Translations under genes and position numbers: made by a program
The notes under the pieces: model-generated
Seen by the model: the letters and a program-made list of their open reading frames with translations, nothing else
What the model was told of the DNA's origin: nothing
Databases searched by the model: none
Assembly (NCBI GenBank): GCA_964023205.1
Contig: OZ026847.1
Location: forward strand, 3,098,819-3,162,818
DNA from: Lutraria lutraria
Lineage: Eukaryota > Mollusca > Bivalvia > Venerida > Mactridae
Direction: 5' to 3'
Length of the DNA stretch: 64,000 nucleotides
In this document: piece after piece, positions 1-13,033 of the stretch
Numbering within the stretch: position 1 is the first letter of the stretch
Layout of the letters: the number at the start of each line of letters is the position of its first letter

Positions 1-645
1 AATGAAACAGAAACAGGTTTCCTGTTTTGGGTTACTCATTACCAGTATTTATCATGTCAACGAAAAAACTTCAGATTTGTTCCACCATGCGCATCATGAT
101 CAGTTTTACCTTCAAAACTGTATCCTGCAGCAAGCTATGCAAAAATCTTCGACTAGGCATAAAAAATACATGATTTTTTCTGGTTACATGCTCATTGAAA
201 ATAGGAATGGTAGATTGGGATTTTTTGGCTTAAAGCGTATGGAAAGGAAAAACAAGTGAGAAGTGGGTGAAATGTTCCTAAGGCCAAACAAAAAGTCTAG
301 GGTCATGGGGGAAAATAAGGCTAGGTCGGGTAACCAGAAACAAACAATTTTTTAGGCCTTACCAAACAGACAATTTGAAGATATTGGTTTCACAGAGAAA
401 TGTCTACTCACATACTTAAAGTCTATTAATCTGATCATGTAATAGAATTTACCATTGTTCAGAAAACAGCTGAATAGGCAATTTTTAAGCTTCTTTGTAA
501 AAGTATGACAGCATGCAAGCATTGGAGAACTCTCGCTCTGCGACTTATTGTAATATGTATCAAAGAACTGGAAGCACTTAAATAAAATAAAAAATATTTT
601 GATGGTTTTGGATACGTCCACTGGGCTTGATTAATTTTTTTTCAG
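1..645. other. no gene seen; dispersed-repeat fragment
   Basis: At about 241-356 there is a fragment (ggtaaccagaaacaaacaa, then tttttaggcc) that recurs in variant form near 16245, 24283-24465, 50775-50850 and 60575. The rest is AT-rich and featureless. Confidence 0.5.
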
Positions 646-738
646 GCCACTCATCCAGCTGTACGACAAGCTAAGTATTTTAATCCGTACTACAGCGATT
701 TCATCTCAGCCTCAGTCAATTCCTACTTCCAATTATGA
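646..738 (+). CDS. possible terminal exon of an unknown plus-strand gene
   Basis: A textbook acceptor, a T-rich tract then TTTTTTCAG at 633-645, is followed by 30 open codons and a TGA at 736-738. The product, ATHPAVRQAKYFNPYY then SDFISASVNSYFQL, is protein-like, and base composition is much more balanced than the flanks. If real, it is the C-terminus of a gene whose other exons lie left of the window, transcribed opposite to the RhoGEF gene. I do not recognise the protein. No clear AATAAA signal follows within 300 bases. Confidence 0.4.
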   Translation, partial: ATHPAVRQAKYFNPYYSDFISASVNSYFQL

Positions 739-954
739 GTGGATATGTAGAGCCCTGGTCCAGAGGTTATAAAAGTCCTTTTAAAATTTGTTAAGTATAT
801 CGTGTTAACAATTTTGATTCATCCAATTAATCAGTTCTATGTTTGGCAGCATTTTAGTGGTAGCAAATTCTGAAGAAAATTTTGCGACAAGTTCTTAAAT
901 TTGTTTGAATGGCAGTATAAGTACAAATCAGACAAGTAGGTTTAATCAAAACAC

Positions 955-1200
955 AATACAAACAAGATGTGTTTTTGAAACACAATGCCCCCTTCGGTAA
1001 CCTTGACCTTTATCCTACTGACCTGAAAATGCACAGGTCCTGTAGAGGTTGTCATGAGGAACCAACATATGAAGTTTAATGATTGTAGGTGGAAACATTT
1101 TGATTTTATAGGCAAGATTAAAGTTTGGTATAAACAGACAGACAGACAGACAGGCCAAAAACAATATACCCCCGATCTATCGATACGGGGGCATAAAAAG
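955..1200 (+). repeat. family D dispersed repeat, copy 1
   Basis: It starts acaagatgtgtttttgaaac, with atgcccccttcgg, ttgacctttatcctactgac and, after a run of cagacaga, ends aatatacccccgatctatcg. The same modules occur at 13183-13355 and 17285-17492, and related ones at 35789-36022 and 63424-63836. The two open minus-strand frames over it are repeat sequence. Confidence 0.75.
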
Positions 1201-1218
1201 CACACATGTTCAACTTAC

Positions 1219-1318
1219 CATTTCTCATGAATAAGTCCTTAATATAATCTGTATCTAGAAGTCTACGCGTTCCTTCCATTTTTCTCTCCATCACTGATTT
1301 ATTTTTCTTTCTATTCAC
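1219..1318 (-). CDS. possible further exon on the minus strand (unassigned)
   Basis: An open minus-strand frame, NRKKNKSVMERKMEG, TRRLLDTDYIKDLFMRN, ends at a good donor AATG|GTAAGT (1219/1218). The composition is protein-like: basic, then an amphipathic stretch. It could be a linker exon between the Ras-binding and DH domains of the RhoGEF. The acceptor is uncertain: CTAAG at 1319 gives phase 0; AATCAG at 1296-1294 gives an exon start at 1293 in the phase that would join directly to exon 7. Neither has a good pyrimidine tract, and neither fits the 28-nt candidate. I could not recognise homology. Confidence 0.35.
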
Positions 1319-1741
1319 CTTAGTAATTAACCAGTCCAGTTATACATTGAACCCATATTGAAAACAAACAAGTTTGTCATTCCCAAATAACTGATGATAT
1401 TAATATCTTTGCAGACCCATCCTTTTGTGAATCACAATTTTTCCACAGGTAACTGTTCAGTCACTTTCACTAAATCAAACTATTTTTAATGACACAGCTG
1501 AAAGACTTTTTTCCCACCAGATGTGGAAAATAAATCTCACTTGGCATCAATTTTATCACCTTTGTTTATAATATTAATATTATGCTAGTACCAAACTTTC
1601 ATTCAGCAGAACGAAAAAATTCAGGATTTTGATTCTTCATTTCTTTTATACTCACAGAACTAGCATAGTAAAAATGTTTTGATATTTGAGTGAATAAAGA
1701 CAGAAGAAAATTTGGAGGTTTGTAGATTCTGGTAATTCAGA

Positions 1742-1924
1742 TACAGTCAAACTAATTAACAAAGACCACCTGTGGGAAAAAATGAAATATGGCCTTTATT
1801 GACAGGTGACCTTTATTTGTAGGTCATTTCGTTCTAAATAATTAATGACAGTAATTAAAAGAATGGCCTTTATTCACAGGGTGGCCTTTATTCGGAGGTA
1901 GTCGCTTACATAGGTTTGACTGCA
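1742..1924 (+). mobile_element. MITE family A copy (TA-CAGTCAAAC...)
   Basis: About 183 bp with imperfect terminal inverted repeats (TACAGTCAAACT / GGTTTGACTGCA). The internal motif 'ggcctttattcacagggtgg' is typical of the family. No coding capacity. Confidence 0.85.
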
Positions 1925-2320
1925 TATTCTAGGTATAACATAGTCTGGTAGGTTTGTGAATGAATCGAGACAGCTTTTATTGCTAATTTCGCAGACTTGC
2001 CAACCATTATGTCATTAGCAATATGGTATAACAATATGAAGTTCTTGTTGAGCGAAATATTGTCTAAATGTTACAAAAAAAAATGCAACTTGAGAATACC
2101 AAGATGAAGTTCTCATAAAAATTATGATTTGTATCAGGGATTATATTGTTTTTTATACACTTAAAAAGAGTTAAAATCTATTAAGTGTTTTTTTGATAGA
2201 TTTGCCAAGGTATGAAAGGACTTCAATGAAGTGTAACACATTTTTATCAAGTATTGCATATAATATATAATTTGCTAGACAACCCATCTAACAGCTCAAA
2301 GTCTAGGTGTAACTTCATAC

Positions 2321-2510
2321 ACAGTCAAACCTGTAAACAAAGGCCACCTGTAGGAAAGACAATATGTGGCCCTAATTGATAGCTGACCTTTATTCGGAGG
2401 TAATTTTGTTCTAAATAATCAATGACGTTCTTTAAAAGAGTGGCGTTTATTCACAGTGTGACCTAGCTTTATTTGGAGGTAGCCACTAACACAGGTTGAT
2501 GGACTGTATA
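2321..2510 (+). mobile_element. MITE family A copy
   Basis: Left end acagtcaaacctgtaaacaa, right end acaggttgatggactgta; the right end has a small insertion. Same internal order as the copy at 1742. Confidence 0.85.
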
Positions 2511-4040
2511 TGTTATTATTTTTAAAAGCCTGACAAAGTTTTGGTTTGAATTTTTGTTAATGATTTGTACAATTATCAGATTGTGACAGGATGTATCAAG
2601 TTAAACTAAATGTTAAATCAATTACGTTATTATAAAAATTAGACAACAAAACACTAAAATACTTTTTCTCAAGTGTCTAATAGACTAGAACAAATGATAA
2701 AATAATTTGTTTTTATAATTTTATATAAAATCTGTTAGCTTATAATTTCAAACACTTGTGCTTTGAAAAGTAATTTAATGTGTGCGCTATTAACTTTAAT
2801 GTTACCAACCAGAAAACATCGCTTATTCAGGACTTAAGACTGGCTTGTATTATTGATTTTATCTAAAAGAGACAATTAGCATACTTACAATAAATTAATG
2901 GGAGATAATTTGTCACAAATAAAAGGGAGATAATTCACAGTTTCCTAATTTGGATGATATGGTATTTTGATACCATCGTCACTTACTTACATATTATAAC
3001 GTGTCATGAGTGTATATAATATAGTGCCAGTATAATATGGTATACAGAAATAGGTGTTTGTACGCTAATGGATTCAAACAGTCAATCACTAATAGAAATA
3101 TCTATTTCTTACAGAATACTCATAAATAAAATTATATTATAACGTTATTAGTTATACTGATACTGTTCATTTTTTGTCATTTTGCTAGAATAAAGCCAAA
3201 TCATCACATTTCAGATATGTGCAGTCTTGAGAAACAGAATTAATACGAATATGTACGACAAACTGTCGATTTCTTCACTTAAGACCAAAACCCCTTTTTA
3301 AAAATCTGCGTGCCAAAAATAAATTCCGACCAGAAAAAAAATGTAACTATCACATTCCCAAATTTAAACCAAATCCATGAAATAAGACTTATAATAGAAA
3401 GTGTTAAAATTAACAATCAATATTGCCTCTCAGTTATTTCAAGGACTTACTGAATAAAAAATATCTTTGATGTTACATAAGGGAAAACATTATTGATACA
3501 GTAATTAATTTCAGTAAAGAAGTTTATGGTCTTTACCAATTAGTATTAATTATATCCCCACACAAAATATCCAGAGTAGAATTTAAACTTTTCCTTTTTC
3601 TTAAAAACAAAATAATCACATAATATTGAATAGTGTTTTATCATGATTAATTATTTCTTTCCAAGAACAAAATAATTACAACACAGACAGACGATCATCC
3701 TTGATGAATTTCATAATTAATAAACAAACATATAATATAAGACTATGAGGGAACTATCATGTTACCAAGTAATTTTGCATTAAGGCCAAGTTGAAAAAAT
3801 AATTAGATTTTCAGTCGTACATGGACAGTTTTAGAATAATACATGAATAATTTAACACACTCTATTTTTACAAATTTCTCTTAAAATGTGTTTTAAACTA
3901 TAAGAGTAATCTTTAATTGCATATAATTATTCATTTTGAGAATATTTTTAAAATATTATTGCAACCTAATTCAGACATTGAGATGAAATTTAAGACGACA
4001 TTAAAATAATTCAAATACAAGACAATGTAGTGACACATAC
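2511..4040. other. AT-rich intergenic or intronic DNA, nothing recognised
   Basis: No open frame with splice sites and no repeat seen more than once in the window. Very AT-rich throughout. Confidence 0.5.
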
Positions 4041-4227
4041 ATGTTGTCAAACCTATAAATAAAGGTCACCCTGGGAAAGACAAAGTAAGTTATGGCCTTT
4101 TTAGACAGGTGACCATTATACAGAGGTAATTTGTTCCAAATGATAAATGCTGGTTTTTAAAAAGAATGACCTTTATACATAGGGTGGCTTTTATTTTGAG
4201 GTGGTGACTAACACTGGTCTTACTGTA
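4041..4227 (+). mobile_element. MITE family A copy, diverged
   Basis: Left end atgttgtcaaacctataaat, then aaggtcaccctgggaaagac; right end cactggtcttactgta. More diverged than the neighbouring copies. Confidence 0.75.
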
Positions 4228-5198
4228 TTCATATGCTAGTGTTTTATCCTCAATAGTTCAGACACAAAGATAGGATTATAAGACACTAGGAAACATATTT
4301 CCTCCAAACTTTATAGGCTCTTCGTACACTTTTTATAAAACAATGCCCCAATACAAATTACCTAACTACATTCAGAAAATATTTTGGCAGAAAGGCAGGG
4401 CAATGCCAGCCAGTGGTGAAAATTTAATACCATAAGGGGAATATCATAATGTATATATCCAAATTTATATACACAATACTATACTGATAGATTCTTAAAT
4501 GTTTCATGAACTGTTCATGAACATCCCTTAATGGGCAGCTCATGTCCAAAAGTTCATGAATTCAAATCATATATAGAATTGTTCGCTATCAGTTCATGAA
4601 CTAGAGTGTTCTTGAATGGTTAGAAATGTTCATGATTTTATGAACTTTATTTTGCATGGGGATCTGGACTTCAAATGACTTTTTTAAAATGAAATCCATT
4701 ATAATTATCATTTACTTTTATAGAATGGTTTAAAACAAAACATGGCCCACAATGATTCTGAACAAAGTTCGATCAGCTTCAAAAACAAAATAAAATAGAT
4801 AAATGTTGATTGATAAAACTGTAAGCACACAAATACCAAGATGCTTGAAACACAATTAATTAGATTCAGCGTCCTAATAAGTACATCTGTTACCATGGCT
4901 TTCAATATATTCGATTGCAAAAGGTAAATAATAATATTGTATGGCAGACAAAAGAAGGCATAAAAACTGTACAAAACACCTGTATGTTCTCCTAGTGTAT
5001 ATTAATCAAACCTTTCAATGATTCCAGACAAATTGAGTGTAACATCTCCATGCTTACAAAAAAATGTTCACAGGTAAAATGTCATGTATTCAGACATCGA
5101 TACATTTTTCCAGGAAAAATATCATAGATGGACTTCCATTTAGAATTTTCTATCAATAGGTTCAAGGAGATTTCATCAGAAATCAAAATGTTTGCATA

Positions 5199-5415
5199 TA
5201 CCGTACAACCTCTCCAGAGCGGCCCTCTCTTGAACAACAACCTCCCTTCAACAACAGCATGATTTATTGCAGCCCTCACTTGAGCAACAACCTCCCTTCA
5301 ACAACAGCATGATTTATTTTAAATATTAATGTAATCTCTCAAGAGCATCAACCTCTCAACAACAACTTAATATTGCCACTCACAAAGGGTGTTGATTTGG
5401 AGAGGTTGTACTGTA
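5199..5415 (+). mobile_element. MITE family B copy with internal duplication
   Basis: Ends ccgtacaacctctccagagc and ttggagaggttgtactgta. The block 'caacaacctcccttcaacaa' with its flanks occurs twice (about 5235 and 5286), so this copy carries an internal direct duplication. Confidence 0.85.
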
Positions 5416-5688
5416 TTATGCCTTAATGCTTCAGAATTATTACAAAGATGAAACTGACAGACAGGAGGCTCCATAGTTGAACAGCTATAATGGTCTCTGA
5501 TTAATAATCACTTAAGCCCCTCTGTGACTGCTATAATTTCAAATCCCTACGGTGACCAGACTAATTATACATGTGAGTGATTCTTGACCTTGTTTTAAGA
5601 AGGTTGGCGGTACTACCCAGGTGTATGACTGGGGTCTTCCACCATTATTAAACCATGAAGTTAGTGCAACATTAAATCCCAGTGAAAA

Positions 5689-5990
5689 CTAGAGCTAAAT
5701 ACCCCAGCCGCCTCTTTGACACAAAGAATGTGATAGTACACTATATGGCTAAGTTCAAGGGGACATAACTCTGCAATAAGTGAATCGTCGGCATGAAAAT
5801 TGTGTCTTGCACATCTACACTTCATGGTGATAACATTTTTCAAGTTTCATTGCAATTGCTTAAAGAATGTGGAAGAAGTTCGCTCCACAAACTTGTATGT
5901 GGACGGACCGACCAACGGACCAACGACCGACCTACTTGACAGAGTGGCTCCAATATACCCCCACTCAAACTTCGTTTGCAGGGATATTAA
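5689..5990 (+). repeat. family C dispersed repeat, copy 1
   Basis: Shared modules in order: agagctaaatacccc, gccgcctctttgacac, actatatggctaagttcaag, tgtgtcttgcacatctacac, tcgctccacaaact, a GACCGACC/CAACG run, and caatataccccc...cttcgtttgcaggg. Open frames on both strands here are repeat-derived. Confidence 0.85.
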
Positions 5991-6579
5991 AATGCAAGTC
6001 CATATTACACTGTGTTAAACTAGTATACAATTTTACTTGAAATGGACTGGACTCCATTTTGGCATCAGATTAATGTTATAATGTAAAATAATAAAACTAA
6101 GAAAATCTTAATGAGTTCATCACCTTTCTTTAGAATTTATCTTATTGATAATTTAAGAACAAAAATTTGTAACAAACACAGCACTAAAATCCACAATACA
6201 CAATGACGCATGTATGTTAATTCCAAAGAAGGTAGAACAACACTTTTATGTTTTATATGTTATTAAATCAATTTTCATATGTTTATGAAATGAAAGTTAA
6301 ATAATTAAGTTATCTCAGAGACTCATCAAGTGCCACTGACCAACCACAAACCATACACGACACTGTTGACTATAAAAAGGACGACATTCTTTACATTAAT
6401 TAAATACCAAACTGAAATACTTATCTAAGACCCACAGTGTCCGTTATCTTACTAAAAGCTTTGTTTTACATATTTAGCTTCTGTGCGCTTGTATAAGTAA
6501 AATCATTTTAAGTATAACACAAACATTCCAAAGAGAAAAATTTGTATTTTCCCTGTGGTTTTATGGCCAGGGTAATTTC

Positions 6580-6775
6580 GGGACATCACAGCTTTAACGC
6601 TTTGGGGAAGGCCAAGGGCTTACACCTGGGAAGAACTACTGACCTTCCATATCAAAGCTAGCCAGACATTTCCTCACACGTGTTTGTCTGGTACCTGTTG
6701 GGATTTCAACTCCGAGCGATGAAGGGCTATAGTGATTACTGGTCAGAGACTATAACCACTCGACCTAGAAGGGCC
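6580..6775 (-). repeat. SINE-like dispersed repeat
   Basis: Contains 'ggtcagagactataaccact' followed by cgacc, which recurs near 60275-60300 and in altered form near 17220-17280 and 39270-39310. On the minus strand this gives a box A-like GTCGAGTGGTTATAG, as in a tRNA-derived head. Boundaries approximate. Confidence 0.45.
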
Positions 6776-9480
6776 AAAAAAACATTTGTGTACAAAAAAA
6801 ACCATTATGACTGTAATATGAATTAGAAAAGCAATTTGTTGCCAATTCGGAATTTGAATCTGCCCTGTCTTTTAATTTATGGTTTTATTCAGACAGAATT
6901 CTTGGCCACAAGTATAAAACAAACAAAAAAATCACCACCACATATTAAGAACTTATAAGAGACAGAACAAAATGATGCCTGTAAGTTGTCAGAAGTAGAC
7001 TTCAGTTGTAAGTTATTATTCCAAACCTAGACAATATCCAAATCAACCAATTACTGCCTGCAGTCACAGAATTGGTGCCAAATCTGTAAAAGATCAGCCG
7101 ACTTAAATTTCTGTGAAGACTGTACTAACTATGTGTCAGACATTATAACTTAATGTCTAGTTAAGTCTCTATCCAAATTAGGAAATAATGTCACAAAATA
7201 CAGGGTGATAAGTCTGTCTGGATGTACTGGTTCCGACTGGCCCAAATTTATTAACTTACGCACAGAGTATCGGCGATAATAACTTTGGATTTATAGAAGT
7301 TTTTCTCCAGTGCCGACATATCAACCTAGTTCCAAGATGAGTTCCTGCTAGGGATGATCTAAATTATATTGGAACTGTTTCATAAATTTGTTGAGTATAT
7401 GTCAAAGTAAGTGCAAAGATAATGTAAATGTCAATAAAAAAGATCTGGAACTTGGGAAGATACTGTCTACACAGAACTAGAGATTTATTGTAGATTTAGC
7501 TTGTCATTCACATATGTGTGTGCACCTACTAAAGGTTCTTTTTCCACCATCAAAGCTAGAAGTCCCAAAAATGACCCTGGCTGGTGGAGAAAGGTTAAAA
7601 TCTGCAGAGAAAAAATTCCACAGGGTAGATTATAAATTATGAAACATCTTGTAACTTAATCTTATCACAGAAAATATGATGCATCTGACTGCCCACCTCT
7701 GTCATTTTTCAGTGAGCTAACTAACATGCCACAGGGCGTATCATGAAGTCTCAATGCAAGCAGCACCATACCGGCAGCACTAGAGGCAGGAAGTCCTGAA
7801 GGTTGAAGCTCCTCAGGATCTGTGGCCATAATAAGGAATTGTTGGAGCATGTGTAAGATTACCTTATAAGTAGATATCATCTTAAAGACTGCTCAAAGCA
7901 TAAAAACATCTGTGACCAATTTTCTAAACATTGAATAAATCATCAAATATTATCTGACCACTTGATTAGAACTAACTTAGTAAGTCAAGAACACCTGGTC
8001 ATGACATACAGGTGTGTCAATATTTCAATACATGATATAATGATTCTATATACATGATAAACTGTACCCTGAAATAAAATGAGATCACAAAGTAATTACA
8101 TAATTATTCTATCAAACAGCAAATAAACACTTTCACAGTTAAGAATTAAGATCTAAGAGAGTGGGTGATAACAATGTTCATGTATAAAAAGAAGTAAATA
8201 TGAAGTCTGATATGAAATGTCAACAAGTAAAGATAAACAAACAAATAAATCACTAAAAAGATACACATAAACAAGGAGGTGACAATATTCATAACTTTAA
8301 CACCTGGGCACTTTTCTTAGACTGATCTCAGCAAAGATGGCAGTCTTTTTACACCCCAAAATCTTGTTAATGGCATATACATTTCAGATAATTATATTCA
8401 TCAGTTGACAAAAGATACCCAAAACTATCAATATTACAGTCTTCGAATTTATAGCCCCGGACCTTGGACTGAGTCCATCAAAATGGCTGTCAGTTCAGTA
8501 AATTTTCGGTGATAATAATTTATCATATTTTTGAATAAATATTAAAAACTTCAATCAACTCTCAAACAATATGTTTTTAGCCAAATTCTTGTGTATACTG
8601 TTTCATGGTCAACTAAATGCTCATTTGGTCCAGGTAAACTTTGCATTTTCACTTGATCAAATGTACAGTATGAAAAATATTTTTTGTGAAGACCAAACAA
8701 TGGGTAGACAATTATTTAGTTAAAAGACTGCAATTTTTGCCAAGATAGGCCAATGACCTGGGTCACAGGTTAAGTGTCAACTTATATAGTATCTTCAAAA
8801 TGATAAAAAAAACTTGACAATTACTATACACAGGCCACAGACAAATGTGTTAGATACTGTCAGACTGAAGAAACACTTGTGTCAAATATGATGAAGATCC
8901 TGGTGTTGAATTCCAATACAATATATTACATTATACAGTCATTGACCTCTCCAAGTACAATGCCTGTATGCTGTTAAGAAAAACAAAGTTATTTTATGGG
9001 GATCCTGAGACTAATTCTGAAGAAAAACTTTTATTTGATTTACCACCTCTTAACATTTTTAGGGGTCAAGATACTCAGAAGTTAAGGTCAAAGATGTTAT
9101 GTCCAAATAACAATGTAAACATTTTAATGCACAATTCTGATTTTTATTTTATTTTTGGCATTATTTCTAAAATGGTATAATTTTGGTATGAGTTATATCA
9201 ATTTTTTTGTGAAAAGATTGTGCAAATATAAAGGTCATTAATCCAATTAACACCTTTAAATGGAATTCATGAAAACATTAATTTTTCATGAACTATTCTT
9301 ACATACTTCATGAATAGTTCATGAACTATGAATAACTATTTTACAAGTGTTTATTACAAATAGTTACATGTAATAAATGTAATAAACATGTTATTGTATG
9401 AGTTTAGGACTATGACCTTATAACATGAAAAACTATAACACAAGAGGTTTCTTAATTAAATTAAAAGCGAACTTACTGGT
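6776..9480. other. no supported gene
   Basis: The minus-strand frame at 7880-7665 is protein-like in places (MATDPEELQPSGLP) but no splice-bounded version fits the RhoGEF phase, and it contains no recognisable motif. A TTCATGAA-rich repeat lies at about 9258-9335. Confidence 0.4.
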
Positions 9481-9512
9481 ACAATATGAAGACAGCTATA
9501 CAATCAACTTAC

Positions 9513-9540
9513 CACGGTGACCTTTCGGTCGGAAACTTGC
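9513..9540 (-). CDS. possible 28-nt micro-exon of the PLEKHG5-like gene
   Basis: Read on the minus strand, a strong pyrimidine tract and acceptor (GTTCAAGTTTTCTGCAG) precede 28 nt, followed by CCGTG|GTAAGT. Two bases complete the codon left open by exon 7 (C+GC = Arg), then K F P T E R S P are open and two bases remain. The phase is right and both splice sites are good, but no downstream exon of matching phase was found and the residues are too few for homology. It could be a chance pair of splice-like signals. Confidence 0.4.
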
Positions 9541-10233
9541 CTGCAGAAAACTTGAACCAGAAAACTCCACAAACATTTTTATCCAATTATTTTATCCAAA
9601 ATCAGAAACAATTCACAATTCCACTGATTCACAAATCCTGGTCACTTATATTCAAATAAAACTTTGGCAACTAATTAGATACAAAATATCTAACCCATAA
9701 ATATATATAATATAATGTCCCATGTCTGTCACTAGATATAAGAATACTTTGATTAGTTCTAATGCTCGTTGCAACTGGATTTAAATAAATGAAATAAGTT
9801 TTTATCCAATAATATCAGTTATAATATTTTCAAGAATACAATTTTACAGGTTATCAGAAAACATCCATAATTTTAATCACATTTTGTTAAAATTTATAGA
9901 AGTGTTAAGCCTCAAGTGTTTATTGAAAGGATCACGTTTAAACACACCCTGACACAGCCCAGGTCAATGATTATATAACATCGCAGTCTTCAAACAAACT
10001 TCAAAATAATGTATAAATGCATATATGAATTCTATGTACTACGAAAGATTACAAAATATCTTAGTTCGGCTATCAATAAAAAAAAACAGTCAAATACTTC
10101 GACATAAATCATGTATGATATATTTATATAAAAGATAAGGTGAGGTTCATTTTGTGATACCAGGGTACGTATACAATTACGCACGATCAAGTATATTAAT
10201 GAATGACGTTTTAACTATATCATTTATTATTTA

Positions 10234-10420
10234 GTACAATCAGACCTGTGAACAAAGGCCATCCTTGGGAAAGACCAAAATTAATGTGGCCTTTTTTGAC
10301 AGGTGATCTTTATTCAAAGGTCACATTGTTCTTAATAATCAATGATGTATTTAAAAGAATGACCTTTATTCTCAGGGTGATCTATATTCAGAGGTGGCTG
10401 CTAACACAGGTTAGATTGTA
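10234..10420 (+). mobile_element. MITE family A copy
   Basis: Left end caatcagacctgtgaacaaa; right end cacaggttagattgta. Internal 'gacctttattctcagggtga'. Degenerate termini. Confidence 0.8.
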
Positions 10421-10604
10421 CATTGGATATAATTATATAAATCTCATTTGTACTCATTACGAAAATCAATTTCTTCCATAAAAGGAGTGATAACTGATTT
10501 ATGATGTTAAAGTTATTATTATTTTCCTGACAATACTAGGGGTTCTCTCGCAATATAATAAACTTATCTATGACCAAAAAAAAGACATCCTAATGATCAT
10601 AACT

Positions 10605-10820
10605 CAAACAAGAGTGCCAGGTCACAAAATATGCCCGTCAAAATCCATTTTTCAAAACGTCAAGGGGCATAACTCAGAAGTGCCTGTGCAAATTAGGCTG
10701 GTTTTTCAAACTTGACCGAGATCTCGTGGCCTAATAAATATTTCCATCAAGTTTGGTGTGAATTCGAACTGTTTGAATTAGAGAGCGGACACTGTTGTGG
10801 ACGCTGCCTGCCTGCCATGG
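10605..10820 (+). repeat. dispersed repeat fragment (aacaagagtgccaggtcac)
   Basis: Begins acaagagtgccaggtcacaa, then gcataactcagaagtgcc and ggcctaataaatatttcc. The style (acaagag... plus 'gcataactc') resembles families C, D and E in this window. Only one copy seen here, so it is called by resemblance. Confidence 0.4.
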
Positions 10821-11100
10821 GTGTTTCCATAATACGACTATTTTTCAAACGGGCGTATAAAAACTTAAATAATAAAAATAATAAAAATTGTGTACAAAGT
10901 ATAAGCGGATGAGCAACAGCATTTTCATTTTTTGACAGGTGTTTAACGTCACACCAATTTTCAACCACGGCAGGCATACTTCTGGGTCGACCTGTAACCT
11001 TCCGTAAGCTAATTGATAATTAATCAAATATTCAGAAAACAACAAGGACTAGATAGTTAAATACAAAGCTATATAAGGCATAGAAAAAATGTTTGTTTCT

Positions 11101-11212
11101 GGTCACATGATCATGCAGGAGTATGTCTGGTCACATGATCATGCAGGAGTATGTCTGGTCACATGATCATGCAGGCGTATGTCTGGTCACATGATCATGC
11201 AGGAGTATGACT
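11101..11212 (+). repeat. 28-bp tandem repeat, 4 copies
   Basis: Unit ggtcacatgatcatgcagga followed by gtatgtct. Four copies start at 11101, 11129, 11157 and 11185. Copy 3 has one change (gcaggcgt). Each unit contains the palindrome ACATGATCATG. Near-identity implies recent expansion. Confidence 0.95.
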
Positions 11213-13033
11213 ATTATTTTAAAGCATGTAGAAAGCAAAAAAGAGGAATTGGATGTACTTAAGCTGTTCCTGACAAATGTAATAAAATGTGTAGGCCGGT
11301 CTCAGAGAAAAATCAGGGTCAGGTAATCCGATACAAAAGTTTTTATTTTTGCCTTAATATTTTAAGGCTAGACACACTGATGGCCATAAGTTATTTACCG
11401 GTTAATAGTGGATTTCATCAACTGTGTAGTTATATTTTCTAAAGGTGTTAAGCACAAACTTCTTGAACAATTGTTGGATAATTGTTATCACAAACTCTAT
11501 TACCAGTAGTTATCCATAATTCCATTACATAGTTAAGAAACATTTCAACAGCCAATAATATCAGTAATCTTAGGAAAGAGTAAGCTGAGTATAATTACCA
11601 GCATGATGCTTTTCAACTATGTGCCCTGATATGGTATAATACCACAGTACAATCACCCGAACATCAGTGCATATAGGTCACAACAGGCTAATATCCAATC
11701 AGATATCTACAACAATGTAAGTGCAGAAAGGTTAAGAGAGTTAATGTTCCCTTGAGCACTCTTCTAAACAAAAACAACCCAAGCAGAAATCAATTAGAGA
11801 CAATTTCAACCAGTTTTATTGTATACCGATTAATTAGGCGTAAAAACATGCAGGCTTCTTCTCAAACATTTGTTTCCACTACAGATCACAACTTTGACAA
11901 GGTGAAATATTGACAATATAAAATCAAAGCACTGAGAGTACAGTCAGGAATGAAGTTTACATGTGTTAGATAAAACCAGCCTTAAAAAATTACTATTTTT
12001 AACGTGGATTAGAGGCGTCACTGTTTTGTCGCTACAAAAAGTGGTGTATGCCTATAGGAACTCTGTTCCTAAAAATACAAAAATACAAATAAAAACATCT
12101 TCTGGACAGAAATCTTGAGTGGTACCTTTCAATATTTTTTCTGTATTTAACAACTTTCATCAGAATAGTAAGTATAGACATTTATGGAGTAGGGACAGGT
12201 TACGTCCGATATGATACATATCAGATACCATGTGAATTGCGCAATATCGAAATACCAGGATACCAAAACAGCCCTATAGTGGAGTTAACCAAATGCATCC
12301 GACATGTCTTGATGCAGGGAGAAGATCTCAAACTACATTAACAACATGATGTAATGTACTTAACCAAATTTATGAAGAATATGATACTTAAATGTCATCG
12401 CTAATATCAAAATCAGTTTAAAATCAAGTAAGGAACGATTTATGCATTACGGATGTATTATTATTCAACACAGGTTTTATCATTTGAGCACTGGGCGTTG
12501 CTGAACACTTCAAAGATAAAGAATTACAATCAAAAGGTAATAAATAAATAATAAGATACCGAACATGATACAAGACATGTAACTTTATTGAGTGTCTATT
12601 CAACATTTTGTCCCATAACAGGAAGTGCTAGCTTACCTTATCAAGGGAGGTAATTATACAATATTTGATCAAGGCTCAACATTTGAACATTAAACTTTTA
12701 CACTAGTATAACATAGCAAATCTTGAGTCAATATTTGTTTGTCCATACGAACAATACTTTAAACACAATGTTTTGTATGAGGAATGTTTCATGTCTAAAG
12801 CTATGAATAAATATTCTATCCCTGGGTCTTTTTGGCGATTGTTTATATAACACAAAATATGGCCGTAGTATAACAAGGTTCATACAAAGACAAGTGGACA
12901 CATCGACTCCAAGTATACACTGAGGATGAGTTTACTTAGAACATACTTTCTTAAAGTCATTGGTAAGTTTTATTGAAGCTTAATAAGGAGTGCGAATTGT
13001 TGGTTGCCAACCTAGTAGTACAGTCATCTGGTC
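11213..13033. other. no gene seen
   Basis: AT-rich DNA without exon-like segments. The box around 11380-11400 and a donor-like site near 12640 (TTGATAAG|GTAAGC) have no convincing exon attached. Confidence 0.4.

Noticed and set aside
7665..7880. Minus-strand frame with protein-like text as an exon of the RhoGEF
   Set aside because: Possible acceptors and donors inside it give stops or wrong phase relative to exon 7 and the micro-exon; no recognised motif.
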